Virus record (IMG/VR): IMGVR_UViG_3300006754_000058
Location: 1-35,992 of that record
Length of the DNA: 35,992 nucleotides
Direction: 5' to 3' (one strand)
Origin: a virus
Shown here: positions 26,101 through 33,403 of the stretch, one piece after another
Numbering within the stretch: position 1 is the stretch's first letter
Layout of the letters: every line of letters begins with the position of its first letter
Notes under the pieces: model-generated
The model's input: the letters and a program-made list of their open reading frames with translations, nothing else
What the model was told of the DNA's origin: nothing
The model's database searches: none
Made by a program: the position numbers and the translations under genes

Positions 26101-26180
26101 GCAGACTTGGGCAGAAATGAATTATCAATCTCGTTGATAAACACTCCAGGAGATACAAATTTAAAACTCTGTGATGACAT
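23139..26180 (-). CDS. Tail sheath protein (gp18-like), unusually long
   Basis: This 1013-residue protein forms the contractile outer layer of the tail. The N-terminus SPGVFINEIDNSFLPKSADAIGPVVVGRAPQG is typical of sheath domain IV. The C-terminal 110 residues carry the hallmark INVRRLVIFMKKQI, then TWTRFKGLVEPFL, GITEYKLILDDSTTTPD, and AKIMVKPARAIEFIAIDFVI. T4 gp18 has 659 residues, so about 350 are extra. The surplus lies in the Ser/Gly/Thr-rich middle (about 150-640) and probably forms surface-exposed insertion domains. The ATG at 26180 has AGAGG upstream. A CTATTTAAT element lies about 50 bases before the start. Confidence 0.9.
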   Translation of the reverse strand: MSSQSFKFVSPGVFINEIDNSFLPKSADAIGPVVVGRAPQGMALTPIKVQSYEEFVEVFGGTVPGNGGGDVYRYGNYQSPMYGTYAAKAFLNANVAPLTYIRLLGTESPDATSGYSGWVTTNTPAEATHANGGAYGLFVIASSSAATSLLGTASLAAVWYVDSGSHVKLSGALYGGPGNTHDTATETRGDTGRSATASYGAVIGTDSDNLFTVSLITQTDGAETTENIRFGFDDGADTFIRNKFNTNPQLASTRGDFYPSASYKSYWLGETFEQHLRWNSLDTQAKLGFVLPLGSSSFTVGPAKMQQVGTVAGFQDAVAGWFIGQDFGSAADNVPFNKQKLFRLIGRGHGEWLHKNCKVGVERIRQSTSLVDDYGTFSVVIRKLTDTDSNPQVLERFDNLSLDPTSPNYIERKIGDKYTKWDNTNRRVKSYGEYDNMSKYVRIEMNEKVAAGGTPAKTLPFGYFGPPRLSGLASLTTEHISDTFNSTTAIYVTDSDSESSAGSGRVAFNQAYVSGGSFLYPDSSAIGSSGSILFGAKDMGGHGPWSATAAAWNLTASLSFPYAPLRVSASDGGLSDATKASFGMASRRTETSTRGGRLGIEDFHRRLTADISDDPTSVSWGAGIDPWSYVFTMDDIQLNADVTNGYYYASGSRAREASVSAGGSYTTLLNAGMDSFVAPFFGGHDGENIKAPDPYYNAGMAGATETTNYAYATWLRAIDTVADPELLDMNVLAAPGLTLDALTGHMVDVCEDRADALAVIDLADVYIPSHEAYKSTKADRIGTTPQNASTALRDRRIDSSYGCTFYPWVQTRDNPSGQLIWVPPSVAMLGVMASSQAASEVWFAPAGFNRGGLTEGAAGIPVTGITERLTSKQRDTLYEYNINPIASFPSTGIVVFGQKTLQDRQSALDRINVRRLVIFMKKQISILSTQVLFEQNVDATWTRFKGLVEPFLANVQTRFGITEYKLILDDSTTTPDLIDQNILYAKIMVKPARAIEFIAIDFVIASSGASFDD

Positions 26181-26228
26181 ATTGTTTTCCTCTTATTAAA
26201 ATTCACGCAAATGATGCTGCAATCATAC

Positions 26229-26237
26229 ATTAAATAG
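26229..26237 (-). promoter_or_regulatory. CTATTTAAT element upstream of the sheath gene
   Basis: ACTATTTAAT on the minus strand, about 50 bases before the sheath ATG, is a one-base variant of the CTATTTATT element found before three other virion genes. It is a candidate late promoter element only by recurrence. Confidence 0.3.
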
Positions 26238-26285
26238 TATTTTCAGTCTCAAAAAGCTGTTCAGGAACTATAAAAAACCCATCTT

Positions 26286-27170
26286 TCACTTCAGGATGTC
26301 ATTAAATATATTTGGGACACCGGGAGGAGCTATAGATTCCTGCGGAAAAGTTACCTCCACAACATTCTCATCTAAACGAACTATTGGTCGATCGTCGCTT
26401 TCTCCCTCTCCAATTAGGTACCCTAATATCTTAATGGTTATCTCACTTGTAAATAGTCTTGTCTCTTCGCCCATGGAACTAACATTGTTGCTGTGTGTAA
26501 AACCCTGTTCAATAAAGCCCTCATATATATGGCCGTTTCTACGCATGGTAAACGCATTAATCTGCCCAGTGCGTGTTATAAATGGCTGCATTAATTCGTT
26601 AATTTGCTGCTGATACTCTGTTCTTATGGTGATTTTATATTCGAGATCAACATACACCGGAATTGGAATTGATAAAAATTGAATTACTACTTTCTTATTA
26701 ATTCTTGGATAGTGCCTTTGTAACTTCTGTCCAACATTATTTCTAGTGCCAGTCGCAACAGCAAAATTTTTAGTTTTATCTTGCACTATCCTTTTTGCAA
26801 TTGTAAAACGTCCGGAGCGTCCGTTTTTGTCTTTAGAAAATAGATTGGCTTGAAATGTGCCTTTTCTGGCAGGATCCTTGGTGATGCCTGTTCGCTCAAC
26901 ACTAATAAGGGGCAGAATTAAGGAGCCGGCGCCGTCTCTTAAATCCTTGTCGTGCTTAAGTTGATATGCCCTTTCTGGTGCTTGCCACAAAACGGGCGCT
27001 TTTTTAAAACCCGAACTGGTTGTGGTAGTTAAGTTTAAGTCTTCTTTTATCCACGACATCAGCGCATAATCAATACTCTCAATTGATGAGCCCAGCATTC
27101 CAATTTCTTGTAAAGTAAAATTTGTACTTCCAGAAGGAAGCATAGCAAAATCAAAATTATCAGGTAGCAT
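26286..27170 (-). CDS. Tail completion / sheath stabiliser protein (gp15-like)
   Basis: This 294-residue protein probably caps the tail and joins it to the head. The region VVIQFLSIPIPVYVDLEYKI, then ITIRTEYQQQINELMQPFI and NAFTMRRNGHIYEGFIEQGF, resembles T4 gp15-type terminators. It lies between the gp14-like gene and the sheath, as gp15 does in T4. I chose the ATG at 27170, which has AGGGA upstream and overlaps the previous gene by 11 bases. A TTG at 27236 would add 22 residues but needs a 77-base overlap and a poorer ribosome site. The assignment is from motif resemblance and order. Confidence 0.75.
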   Translation of the reverse strand: MLPDNFDFAMLPSGSTNFTLQEIGMLGSSIESIDYALMSWIKEDLNLTTTTSSGFKKAPVLWQAPERAYQLKHDKDLRDGAGSLILPLISVERTGITKDPARKGTFQANLFSKDKNGRSGRFTIAKRIVQDKTKNFAVATGTRNNVGQKLQRHYPRINKKVVIQFLSIPIPVYVDLEYKITIRTEYQQQINELMQPFITRTGQINAFTMRRNGHIYEGFIEQGFTHSNNVSSMGEETRLFTSEITIKILGYLIGEGESDDRPIVRLDENVVEVTFPQESIAPPGVPNIFNDILK

Positions 27171-27648
27171 CGAATAGTCCCTTTCTTGCCCTCTTGCAAG
27201 TTGCTGAGATCTCAAGTTCCTTCTTGGCTTGTCCAAAGAGAAGCTTTGGCTCGCTTAACTTGATTATCTCATAATAATGGTCCCCATACAAAATAAAATC
27301 GCCTTCTCTCACAAATAGATCCTGATCTTCTGTCAATCTACGTCTGTGAAAATGAACTTGAATCTCCCAAGTTCTGTCAACGCCGAAGCCATCCATATAT
27401 GCTGTTTCATCGAGCATCCACTCTATTAGCGCGTAAACTCTAACTGGAGGTAAGTATGTTTTTTCAATTGCTTCCCCGTATAGTTCGTGAAATTGCGTTG
27501 TTTTCAAATCAATAGAATAATAGAGAATTTGCTGTCCGATGACTTTTTCAATAAGCTCATCATTAACTTGTTTTACTAAATCTCGTTCTTTTTTGCCAAG
27601 AAATAGTGGAGGAGGAGGCAGTTCTGGTTGTTTCCATTCGTTTCCCAT
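27160..27648 (-). CDS. Neck protein (gp14-like)
   Basis: This 162-residue protein probably belongs to the head-tail neck. Features shared with T4 gp14 are an N-terminal helix LVKQVNDELIEKVIGQQILYY, FHELYGEA, and a DGFGVDRTWEIQVHF strand. A late REGDFILYGDHYYEI segment follows, also as in gp14. T4 gp14 is larger (256 residues). The gene starts seven bases after the gp13-like gene with a GGGG ribosome site, and its end overlaps the gp15-like start. This 13-14-15 order is as in T4. Confidence 0.75.
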   Translation of the reverse strand: MGNEWKQPELPPPPLFLGKKERDLVKQVNDELIEKVIGQQILYYSIDLKTTQFHELYGEAIEKTYLPPVRVYALIEWMLDETAYMDGFGVDRTWEIQVHFHRRRLTEDQDLFVREGDFILYGDHYYEIIKLSEPKLLFGQAKKELEISATCKRARKGLFDAT

Positions 27649-27655
27649 ATCTTAT

Positions 27656-28954
27656 TTACCCCACAAATATCGGCAATGGAGTAATCTTTATCACATTTGC
27701 AGATGCATCGGCGATCTCCTGATCCTGTTTAGCAAGAGCAACGTATTCGGTCTCTTTCAAGATTTCCATAAGCTTGTCCCTCAATTGTGTTTGCTCCTCT
27801 TTTGCTTGAGAAAGCAACTCAGAGTGGTTTAAAGTTACACTTTCTCCTGGGATCGGAATTGTTGTAAACTTACCGCGAATTTGCCCAAGCATCTCTTTAC
27901 AAAGCGCTAGTGCATATTTTCGGATCCATTGTTTGCCTATTGCGTTAATTCGATCATATGGAATGTTGTCGAACGGCAATGTATTTAAATTATTGATTCC
28001 TTTTACTCCAGACCTATAGTCATCATTCTCTTCCCAGGGATCAGTATCAATATAGAACCTAAACCAAACACGATCTAAGCCACCATAATCCCAGTAACTT
28101 GGATCGGGATAAAGCCTTAGCCTATTGTTAATTATTTCAAATGAATAATGCGATGTGCGAGTAAATAACGAATCTTCATACATAATTGCTTGCATTTTAT
28201 TCTGCCAAGCTGGCACTACTTCAAATGTTGAATCGTCCGCATACTGTCCATAAGTTGAGTAGTTTCCAACCGTTCCTATGCCGCCATAATACCCATAGAA
28301 GCGCCATATCGAGGCAGGAGACTTATAAAAAACTTGCGTCACAAAAATACGGCTATCTGAGACTTTTCCAGCGTAATCAACCGCATTTCCGGCAGTATCC
28401 ACGCCGCTATCACTGGCTGTCTCGACAATACTTTGCAAATCATAATCCTGTTTAGCCGTGCTGGGGGCAAACGAGGCCGAATACTGCCTTAGAGTGCCGC
28501 CAAATCCGCCAACTTCGGCTGCAGCATCGCCAACACGACGAGAATAGCCTAATGTGTGCCTAGGATAGCGTAATTGTACGTAAGAGCCACTTAATCCGTC
28601 GCCGCCTACAAATTGACCATTATGGTCAAAGGCGCCAGTTGTCTCGCCTAAGACATTTGACAAAACATTCTTGCCTTGGTGCAAATTAAAGATATATGAG
28701 TATTCCAGCACAGCCTCTTCATAGGCAGCATAAACATTGGAAACCGTTAACTCAATATCAACGACATCTCCGCCAAGTTTTCTATAAACATAAGATACTT
28801 GATCAGATGCGCCGCTAATGAAGTCATATGAGCCGGTATACATACCGAAAACAACACCATCTTTAACGTCATCTCCGCTACCATCTGCAAGGTTTCCGGT
28901 TGCTGGTAGTATAATGGCGCTAGTTGTCGATTTTGGGGTCAAATCAGTGGGCAT
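27656..28954 (-). CDS. Neck protein (gp13-like)
   Basis: This 432-residue protein is larger than T4 gp13 (309 residues). The N-terminal region has VSYVYRKLGGDVVDIELTVSNVYAAYEEAVLEYSYIF. The C-terminal region has KYALALCKEMLGQIRGKF, TTIPIPGESVTLNHSELLSQAKEEQ, and QLRDKLMEILK, both typical of gp13. The central Tyr/Gly/Ser-rich part is extra. The protein helps complete the head and joins it to the tail. The ATG at 28954 has TAGGAGG upstream. The gene begins after a strong terminator (29078-29106), but no sigma70-like promoter is visible in the 120-base gap. Confidence 0.82.
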   Translation of the reverse strand: MPTDLTPKSTTSAIILPATGNLADGSGDDVKDGVVFGMYTGSYDFISGASDQVSYVYRKLGGDVVDIELTVSNVYAAYEEAVLEYSYIFNLHQGKNVLSNVLGETTGAFDHNGQFVGGDGLSGSYVQLRYPRHTLGYSRRVGDAAAEVGGFGGTLRQYSASFAPSTAKQDYDLQSIVETASDSGVDTAGNAVDYAGKVSDSRIFVTQVFYKSPASIWRFYGYYGGIGTVGNYSTYGQYADDSTFEVVPAWQNKMQAIMYEDSLFTRTSHYSFEIINNRLRLYPDPSYWDYGGLDRVWFRFYIDTDPWEENDDYRSGVKGINNLNTLPFDNIPYDRINAIGKQWIRKYALALCKEMLGQIRGKFTTIPIPGESVTLNHSELLSQAKEEQTQLRDKLMEILKETEYVALAKQDQEIADASANVIKITPLPIFVG

Positions 28955-29077
28955 AAATCATCCTCCTACGGTAATTAGTTTTGATTGCTATTGATCTCAT
29001 GATAAAACTAAAAATCTCAAAAATTTACCGGCGAAAAAATCTGGGAAACTATCATTTTTGATTATTAATTTCAAAAT

Positions 29078-29106
29078 AAAAAACCCCGCCCTTTTAAAGG
29101 CGAGGT
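29078..29106 (-). terminator. Strong intrinsic terminator after the basic-peptide gene
   Basis: The minus strand has an 8-bp GC-rich stem (ACCTCGCC with GGCGGGGT, one G-T pair) at 29099-29106 and 29083-29090. It is followed directly by six Ts (29078-29083). It separates the capsid group from the neck genes. Confidence 0.8.
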
Positions 29107-29126
29107 CTTATTATTAAAAAGAGCTT

Positions 29127-29249
29127 TTAGCTTTTGGCGCCCTTAGCTGCTCCCTTAGCTTTGGGTGCTGCCTTCTTGGCTGCTCCTTTTGCCTTGGGTG
29201 CTGCCTTTTTAGGGGCTTGTCTTACTTTGGCCCATGGAAATAATCTCAT
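29127..29249 (-). CDS. 40-residue Lys/Ala-rich histone-H1-like peptide
   Basis: The peptide starts MRLFPWAKVRQAPKKAA and ends KGAAKGAKS. It is built from repeats of about 12 residues around APKAKGAAKK, with no acidic residue and a strong positive charge. This composition resembles the C-terminal tails of histone H1 and bacterial H1-like proteins, so DNA binding is likely but inferred. The ATG at 29249 has an AAGGTG site. It lies between the capsid-associated gene and a strong terminator, so it is probably made in large amounts with capsid proteins. It might be packaged with DNA or act in condensation. It is too short for most gene finders. Confidence 0.75.
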   Translation of the reverse strand: MRLFPWAKVRQAPKKAAPKAKGAAKKAAPKAKGAAKGAKS

Positions 29250-29285
29250 TTTTTCACCTTATCCTTTTTTAGTTTGTTTTTTGTT

Positions 29286-30119
29286 TTATCTTTCCATACA
29301 ACATCTGATATAGTCAACGCTTACTGTGTTAGCAGCACCCTCTCGGGCTGCAACGCTGATGTAAGGAAAGACAATTGTTCCGTCAGGAAAGCCAGTAGTT
29401 CCTCTACCAACAGTAGCCTTTAAAGAGCCGTTGACATAAGCTTTTATATCAGGTCCGCTGAAGTAAAAACTAAGAGTCATGTATGTGTCATCTACTACTG
29501 TGTGGCTGAGCGATGTGGCGGTCTCGTTATCGTCCTCAGCTGTTAAAAGCGTGAGAACTTCGGAAGCGGCGCCATCGGCAACGTAAAATCCGCATGCATC
29601 TTCAATATCAGCACCGTCTGCATCAGTTTCTTCGGAGCCGGCGGCTGAACCAAGACCGATAAAGAAACCAGTACCAGAAATATCACTAGTTTTAATTCTA
29701 CATTCCCACCAAATATTTCTTGCCGTTGAAGAACTTGTATCGAACTTAAAGCAATGGTTGATTGCTGTCATAAATGTTGCCTCGTTATCACCCGTGCCAT
29801 GAAGAATTTCAAGAATACCGCCGGGGAGCGCGGCATCAATAGTGATTGTATCGCTCGTTCCGGTCGACACATTGGTACGCCAAACAATGTTATCGATGGC
29901 AGTTGCTTGCGCCAAAGACTCACCAGCACCTACTCCTGTTGAGCCGTTTGCAACCAGGAAGTCGTCCATAAATCCCCAGTACTTTGCGGGCTGTAGCTCC
30001 CATGCAGGCATATCAAAGCCTGTCTTTCCTGATCTATCGCCGGTAGTATCGGCTGAGAGTGCGTTCATTCTTTTAAGAACGGTCTCAAGGCGCTTAGCAC
30101 CTAATCTTCTATTTCCCAT
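29286..30119 (-). CDS. Possible capsid decoration protein with lectin-like fold
   Basis: This 277-residue protein starts with a basic helix, MGNRRLGAKRLETVLKRMNAL. It continues as a beta-rich Gly/Thr/Asp body that looks like a concanavalin/LamG-type jelly roll. Segments such as NIWWECRIKTSDISGTGFFIGL, then TYMTLSFYFSGPDIKAYVNG and SLKATV fit that fold. The position right after the major capsid protein suggests a head decoration protein or fibre that may bind glycans. The family is not recognised beyond the fold impression. The ATG at 30119 has AAGGAG upstream. Confidence 0.6.
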   Translation of the reverse strand: MGNRRLGAKRLETVLKRMNALSADTTGDRSGKTGFDMPAWELQPAKYWGFMDDFLVANGSTGVGAGESLAQATAIDNIVWRTNVSTGTSDTITIDAALPGGILEILHGTGDNEATFMTAINHCFKFDTSSSTARNIWWECRIKTSDISGTGFFIGLGSAAGSEETDADGADIEDACGFYVADGAASEVLTLLTAEDDNETATSLSHTVVDDTYMTLSFYFSGPDIKAYVNGSLKATVGRGTTGFPDGTIVFPYISVAAREGAANTVSVDYIRCCMER

Positions 30120-30250
30120 AATTTAATTTCTCCTTTTATTATGTTATTGCAATAACTTGATTTTACTCAATGATTCTATTCCAGCCACTTCGAAATAGGG
30201 TCTTTCTGTGGGCAGTGGCCTCGCCCAAAGGAGAATAATCTCAAGTCACT

Positions 30251-30259
30251 AATAAATAG
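30251..30259 (-). promoter_or_regulatory. CTATTTATT element downstream of the capsid terminator
   Basis: CTATTTATT on the minus strand lies 15 bases below the capsid terminator stem and about 130 bases above the decoration gene. The rest of the 30120-30273 gap shows no convincing gene. The element recurs before other virion genes and is a late-promoter candidate. Confidence 0.35.
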
Positions 30260-30273
30260 CACCAACAAATAGA

Positions 30274-30307
30274 AAACTCCCACCTAAGTTGCCCTAGGTG
30301 GGAGTTT
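30274..30307 (-). terminator. Strong terminator after the major capsid gene
   Basis: A perfect 13-bp stem (30274-30286 and 30295-30307; AAACTCCCACCTA) encloses an eight-base loop and is followed by TTTTC. It lies 29 bases below the capsid stop codon. Confidence 0.85.
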
Positions 30308-30335
30308 GAGTATCTAACTTAGTTAGACTTGTCTA

Positions 30336-32162
30336 TTATAGACCAGCCTCACCAATGAGTCCGCGAACGATAACGAGACCGTACATATCAGGACGAACCA
30401 TCTTCTTGGCATAACGAGTCATGACTCCCTTACGGGGCACGAAGTCCTCTGGTCCAAAGATGGTAGGTGTGGTCTGCAGTGGGACGTAAGGTGCGTACAC
30501 ATATCCGCTTTCAAGGAAAGAGGATCCGCGACGACCAACGAGAACCACGTTGCGCAGGAAGTAGGGGTCAACAATAACGTCATACTTCTTGCTCAAGGAA
30601 CCAGCCTTGACAGCACCAACAGAGCCCTTGGCATCATCCATTGCGACACTTGCACGGAAACCGGAAGTGAACTCAAGGATGTTAGCAACCTCTGGGGAAA
30701 CCACCAAGAAGTTAGCTCCACCACGAAGAGTCTTTCTGTGGATCTGGGCAGAAACATCGTTAATTGTCTCAACGAGAGTCTCATACCACTCGCTAACCGT
30801 ACCAGTGAAGTCGGGAGCAGCAGAGCTAGCACCGATTTCTGCACCAGTAACGCGGTTCACGAACAGACCTGGAGAACGAGACCAGTAGTAAGTAGCTGCT
30901 GTAGCACCATTCACAAGGTCAGCAAGGACCTCGCGATCGATTTCGAGAGCAATCTGCTCCGAAAGGATGCTTGTAAGCTCGACCTCCGCATCAAGGTTGT
31001 GGTAGGCATTAAGATCTTGTCCTAATTCCGGCGTCCACTTAGCCTTGAGCTTCTTGGTCTGAGCGGTAACAGCAATGCTATCCACCTTGATGTCGATCTC
31101 AGGGATGAATTCGTTGGATTCAAGTCCCCAGGATGTAGCACCAACAACCGCACCAAGGGCAGTTGCGTTTGTAAGCTTATCCTTGAGAGGATAGCTAAAC
31201 TCACCAGTAGCAATACCGGTAGCGCTGCTCTTGTCAGTATTACCAGCAGTTAAAGAACCACCAGCCATAGCTAAGACGACTCTGAGAGCCTTGTTAGTAA
31301 GAGTGGCATCAGCGGCAGCAATACGACTAGTCAAACGACGAATCTGCTTCTGAAAGTCGGCACCAGCCGCGTCAGCAACAGCATCCAACGTTGCCAAAGC
31401 TGTGTCGCTAATTACGAATGCTCCGAGATTGTCGAAGTCCATGTAATCAACACCACGTGCGTCAGCAAGATCAGCCTCATCTATATCCATAATAACAATA
31501 CCAATTGAAGAATCGGTGGACGAGAGAAGATCAGCATCATAGTCGATAAGCTTTTTGTTAGCTTCAGTGACAGCACCATCAAGCAAGAATGCACCCATAA
31601 CTGTGATGCTAGCCTGAGTAATATTAGCGTCGTTACTTCCGGTTGGGGACGAGTAGTTGTAACCCATGGCAGTACGAGGACCACCAAAGTCTTCGGCATA
31701 AGTGCCTCCGACAAGATCCACACCCGAAACGATTTCGCTACCAACCTGATTAGTACCATAGATCGACTTGTCGACTGTGTTACCAGTTCTGGCGGCTAGG
31801 GTTCCGGAAGCGCCAATATCAGGCGAGTACACGAAGTCCAGGAAGAAGATGAGCCCACTTGGCAGACTCATGGGCTGAACACTAACGAGATCGTTAGCAA
31901 CCAGACCGGCGAAAACACGACGGACGATGGGGAATGCGACGGCTGCGAAACCTTCAACATCTCCAGCAGCCATACTGCTACTCTCGCGAAGAAGCTCCTT
32001 AGCCTGATTCTCTAAGAGTCGAGCCATGGTGCCTTTCTTACGATCATCTCCAAGACCCTCTAAGAGTCCTGTGCGCTCCCACTTTGATAACAAAGCATGA
32101 CCTTCGGAGCGCATATTACGGTCAACAATACCTTCTGTCAACCTTTCAACAATACCAGACAT
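30336..32162 (-). CDS. Major capsid protein (gp23-like)
   Basis: This 608-residue protein is the main shell subunit. PIVRRVFAGLVANDLVSVQPMSLPSGLIFFLDF matches the start of the mature T4 gp23 fold. PEIDIKVDSIAVTAQTKKLKAKW with TPELGQDLNAYHNLDAE and LTSILSEQIALEIDREVL match the conserved gp23 core. T4 gp23 has 521 residues. The extra residues are in the Gly/Ala/Asp-rich middle (about 130-340), a probable insertion domain. The N-terminal 60 residues are a likely propeptide with LLEN and LLRE sites for a prohead protease, which is not in this window. The ATG at 32162 has a strong AAGGAGGTG site, and a strong terminator follows the gene. Confidence 0.92.
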   Translation of the reverse strand: MSGIVERLTEGIVDRNMRSEGHALLSKWERTGLLEGLGDDRKKGTMARLLENQAKELLRESSSMAAGDVEGFAAVAFPIVRRVFAGLVANDLVSVQPMSLPSGLIFFLDFVYSPDIGASGTLAARTGNTVDKSIYGTNQVGSEIVSGVDLVGGTYAEDFGGPRTAMGYNYSSPTGSNDANITQASITVMGAFLLDGAVTEANKKLIDYDADLLSSTDSSIGIVIMDIDEADLADARGVDYMDFDNLGAFVISDTALATLDAVADAAGADFQKQIRRLTSRIAAADATLTNKALRVVLAMAGGSLTAGNTDKSSATGIATGEFSYPLKDKLTNATALGAVVGATSWGLESNEFIPEIDIKVDSIAVTAQTKKLKAKWTPELGQDLNAYHNLDAEVELTSILSEQIALEIDREVLADLVNGATAATYYWSRSPGLFVNRVTGAEIGASSAAPDFTGTVSEWYETLVETINDVSAQIHRKTLRGGANFLVVSPEVANILEFTSGFRASVAMDDAKGSVGAVKAGSLSKKYDVIVDPYFLRNVVLVGRRGSSFLESGYVYAPYVPLQTTPTIFGPEDFVPRKGVMTRYAKKMVRPDMYGLVIVRGLIGEAGL

Positions 32163-32198
32163 TTTTAAATCACCTCCTTTTATATAATGATTTTTAGT

Positions 32199-33329
32199 TT
32201 ATTTTATTCCAGCTAGTCTCTTCATCCTTTCACTGAAAGGATCAGAGCTTGTGCTCTCATTATTACTATGCCGAGAAGCACGAATTACAGATGAACTAGA
32301 ACGACGATTAATTGCCTCGCTCAGCGATTGTGGTCCACGCTTGGGCGTTGACTCCGCTGTGCTTTGAAGCGTATCAAAAATTGTTCTTGCTTCCGTAACT
32401 GAACCGGCGCGTGAAATAGCTTCGACAATTCTATCTTTTTGTCGCTCATTTAAGGAGGTATTTCTCAATACACGGTTCGTGTAGAGCAAGCGAGCATTGG
32501 AAAGATTTACATCTTGTAAGCCTTCCTTCAGCTCATTAGTTGCTTGCTTATATTGTTTGTTTTGCTCTTTAAGTTGTTTATTTTCGAAAAACAACTCTTC
32601 TTGAGCTTTCTTTAAATCTTTTAATTCTTCTTCAACATCAGTTGAGCGGCGATGTGCCAGCTCTTTTTCCATTTGATGTTTCATATCTTCGTTAGAGCGT
32701 CCGGGCCAACCAGCTAAGTCGGCGCCCATGTCAACAGTAAGTTTTTCTGTGATGGCGTCTACGAGGCTGTCGAGGTCAAGACCCTCCTCATATGGCTCTT
32801 CTTCTGGATCACCAGCTTTTTCAGGATCGTCGGCGGGCATCTCTGGCTCATCTTCTTCTTTCTCTCGACTGTCGCCATCCTCAGTGACCGTAACAGTCTC
32901 AGCTTCCTCTTCTTCGCTCTCTGAAAGAAGGTTTACAAGCTCTGATTCATCGAACTCATACTCTTCCGATTCATTCAGTTCCTGCTCTAAATTGCTAATA
33001 GCTTCTTGCAATGCGTCTAGATCCACATTGAATTCTACAGACTCTCCCTGCTCTGGCAGTTTACTTAAATTTTGACCTTGCTCGTTAGACAGCCCATCAG
33101 TTGAAGCTAGGGGAATGTTCTTCGCGATCTCTTCCGGCTCTTCTTCGGGCTCGTCGCCCTCGTCGGCAGCGGGATCATCAGTAAAGATATCATCCTGCTC
33201 TAAAAGTTGATCTAGCGTCTTGCGAAATTCATCAGAATACTTCTCAACAATCGCAGCTTCTGCATTTTTTAAAGCTGTTTCGCGCAATGCTTTTGCGTCT
33301 ACGATCGCTTCTTGTAATAAACTAGACAT
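32199..33329 (-). CDS. Prohead core scaffold protein (gp22-like)
   Basis: This 376-residue protein probably forms the internal scaffold around which the capsid assembles. It is acidic in the middle (about 50-215), with long Glu/Asp runs. A coiled coil (about 220-265) follows with EEELKDLKKAQEELFFENKQLKEQ. The C-terminus is basic, ending FSERMKRLAGIK, as expected for a scaffold that grips the shell. The N-terminus MSSLLQEAIVDAKALRETALKNAEAAI is helical. The position just before the capsid gene matches gene 22 of T4. The ATG at 33329 has AGGAG upstream. Confidence 0.8.
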   Translation of the reverse strand: MSSLLQEAIVDAKALRETALKNAEAAIVEKYSDEFRKTLDQLLEQDDIFTDDPAADEGDEPEEEPEEIAKNIPLASTDGLSNEQGQNLSKLPEQGESVEFNVDLDALQEAISNLEQELNESEEYEFDESELVNLLSESEEEEAETVTVTEDGDSREKEEDEPEMPADDPEKAGDPEEEPYEEGLDLDSLVDAITEKLTVDMGADLAGWPGRSNEDMKHQMEKELAHRRSTDVEEELKDLKKAQEELFFENKQLKEQNKQYKQATNELKEGLQDVNLSNARLLYTNRVLRNTSLNERQKDRIVEAISRAGSVTEARTIFDTLQSTAESTPKRGPQSLSEAINRRSSSSVIRASRHSNNESTSSDPFSERMKRLAGIK

Positions 33330-33343
33330 ATAGTGGCTCCTAA

Positions 33344-33375
33344 AGAAATACTAATTCAAAATAAATAGTATTTCT
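33344..33375 (-). repeat. Inverted repeat enclosing a CTATTTATT element before the scaffold gene
   Basis: AGAAATACT (33344-33352) pairs with AGTATTTCT (33367-33375) as a 9-bp A/T-rich stem with a 14-base loop. The CTATTTATT element (33360-33368) spans the loop and one arm. It lies 15-46 bases above the scaffold ATG. It might be a regulatory hairpin, a weak terminator of the fibre gene, or both. Confidence 0.45.
33360..33368 (-). promoter_or_regulatory. CTATTTATT element upstream of the scaffold gene
   Basis: ACTATTTATTTT on the minus strand lies about 30 bases above the scaffold ATG, the same distance as at the tape measure gene. This spacing agreement at two sites is the best support for a promoter-like role. 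Confidence 0.4.
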
Positions 33376-33403
33376 ATGGCGAAAAAGCAATATATTATTA
33401 CTA

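Noticed and set aside
26230-26289. GTG-start 19-residue ORF overlapping the gp15-like stop
   Set aside because: No Shine-Dalgarno sequence and nothing recognisable. It is probably chance, although the frame has protein-like composition.
27171-27236. TTG start at 27236 for the gp15-like gene
   Set aside because: It would need a 77-base overlap with the gp14-like gene. The ATG at 27170 has a better site and an 11-base overlap.
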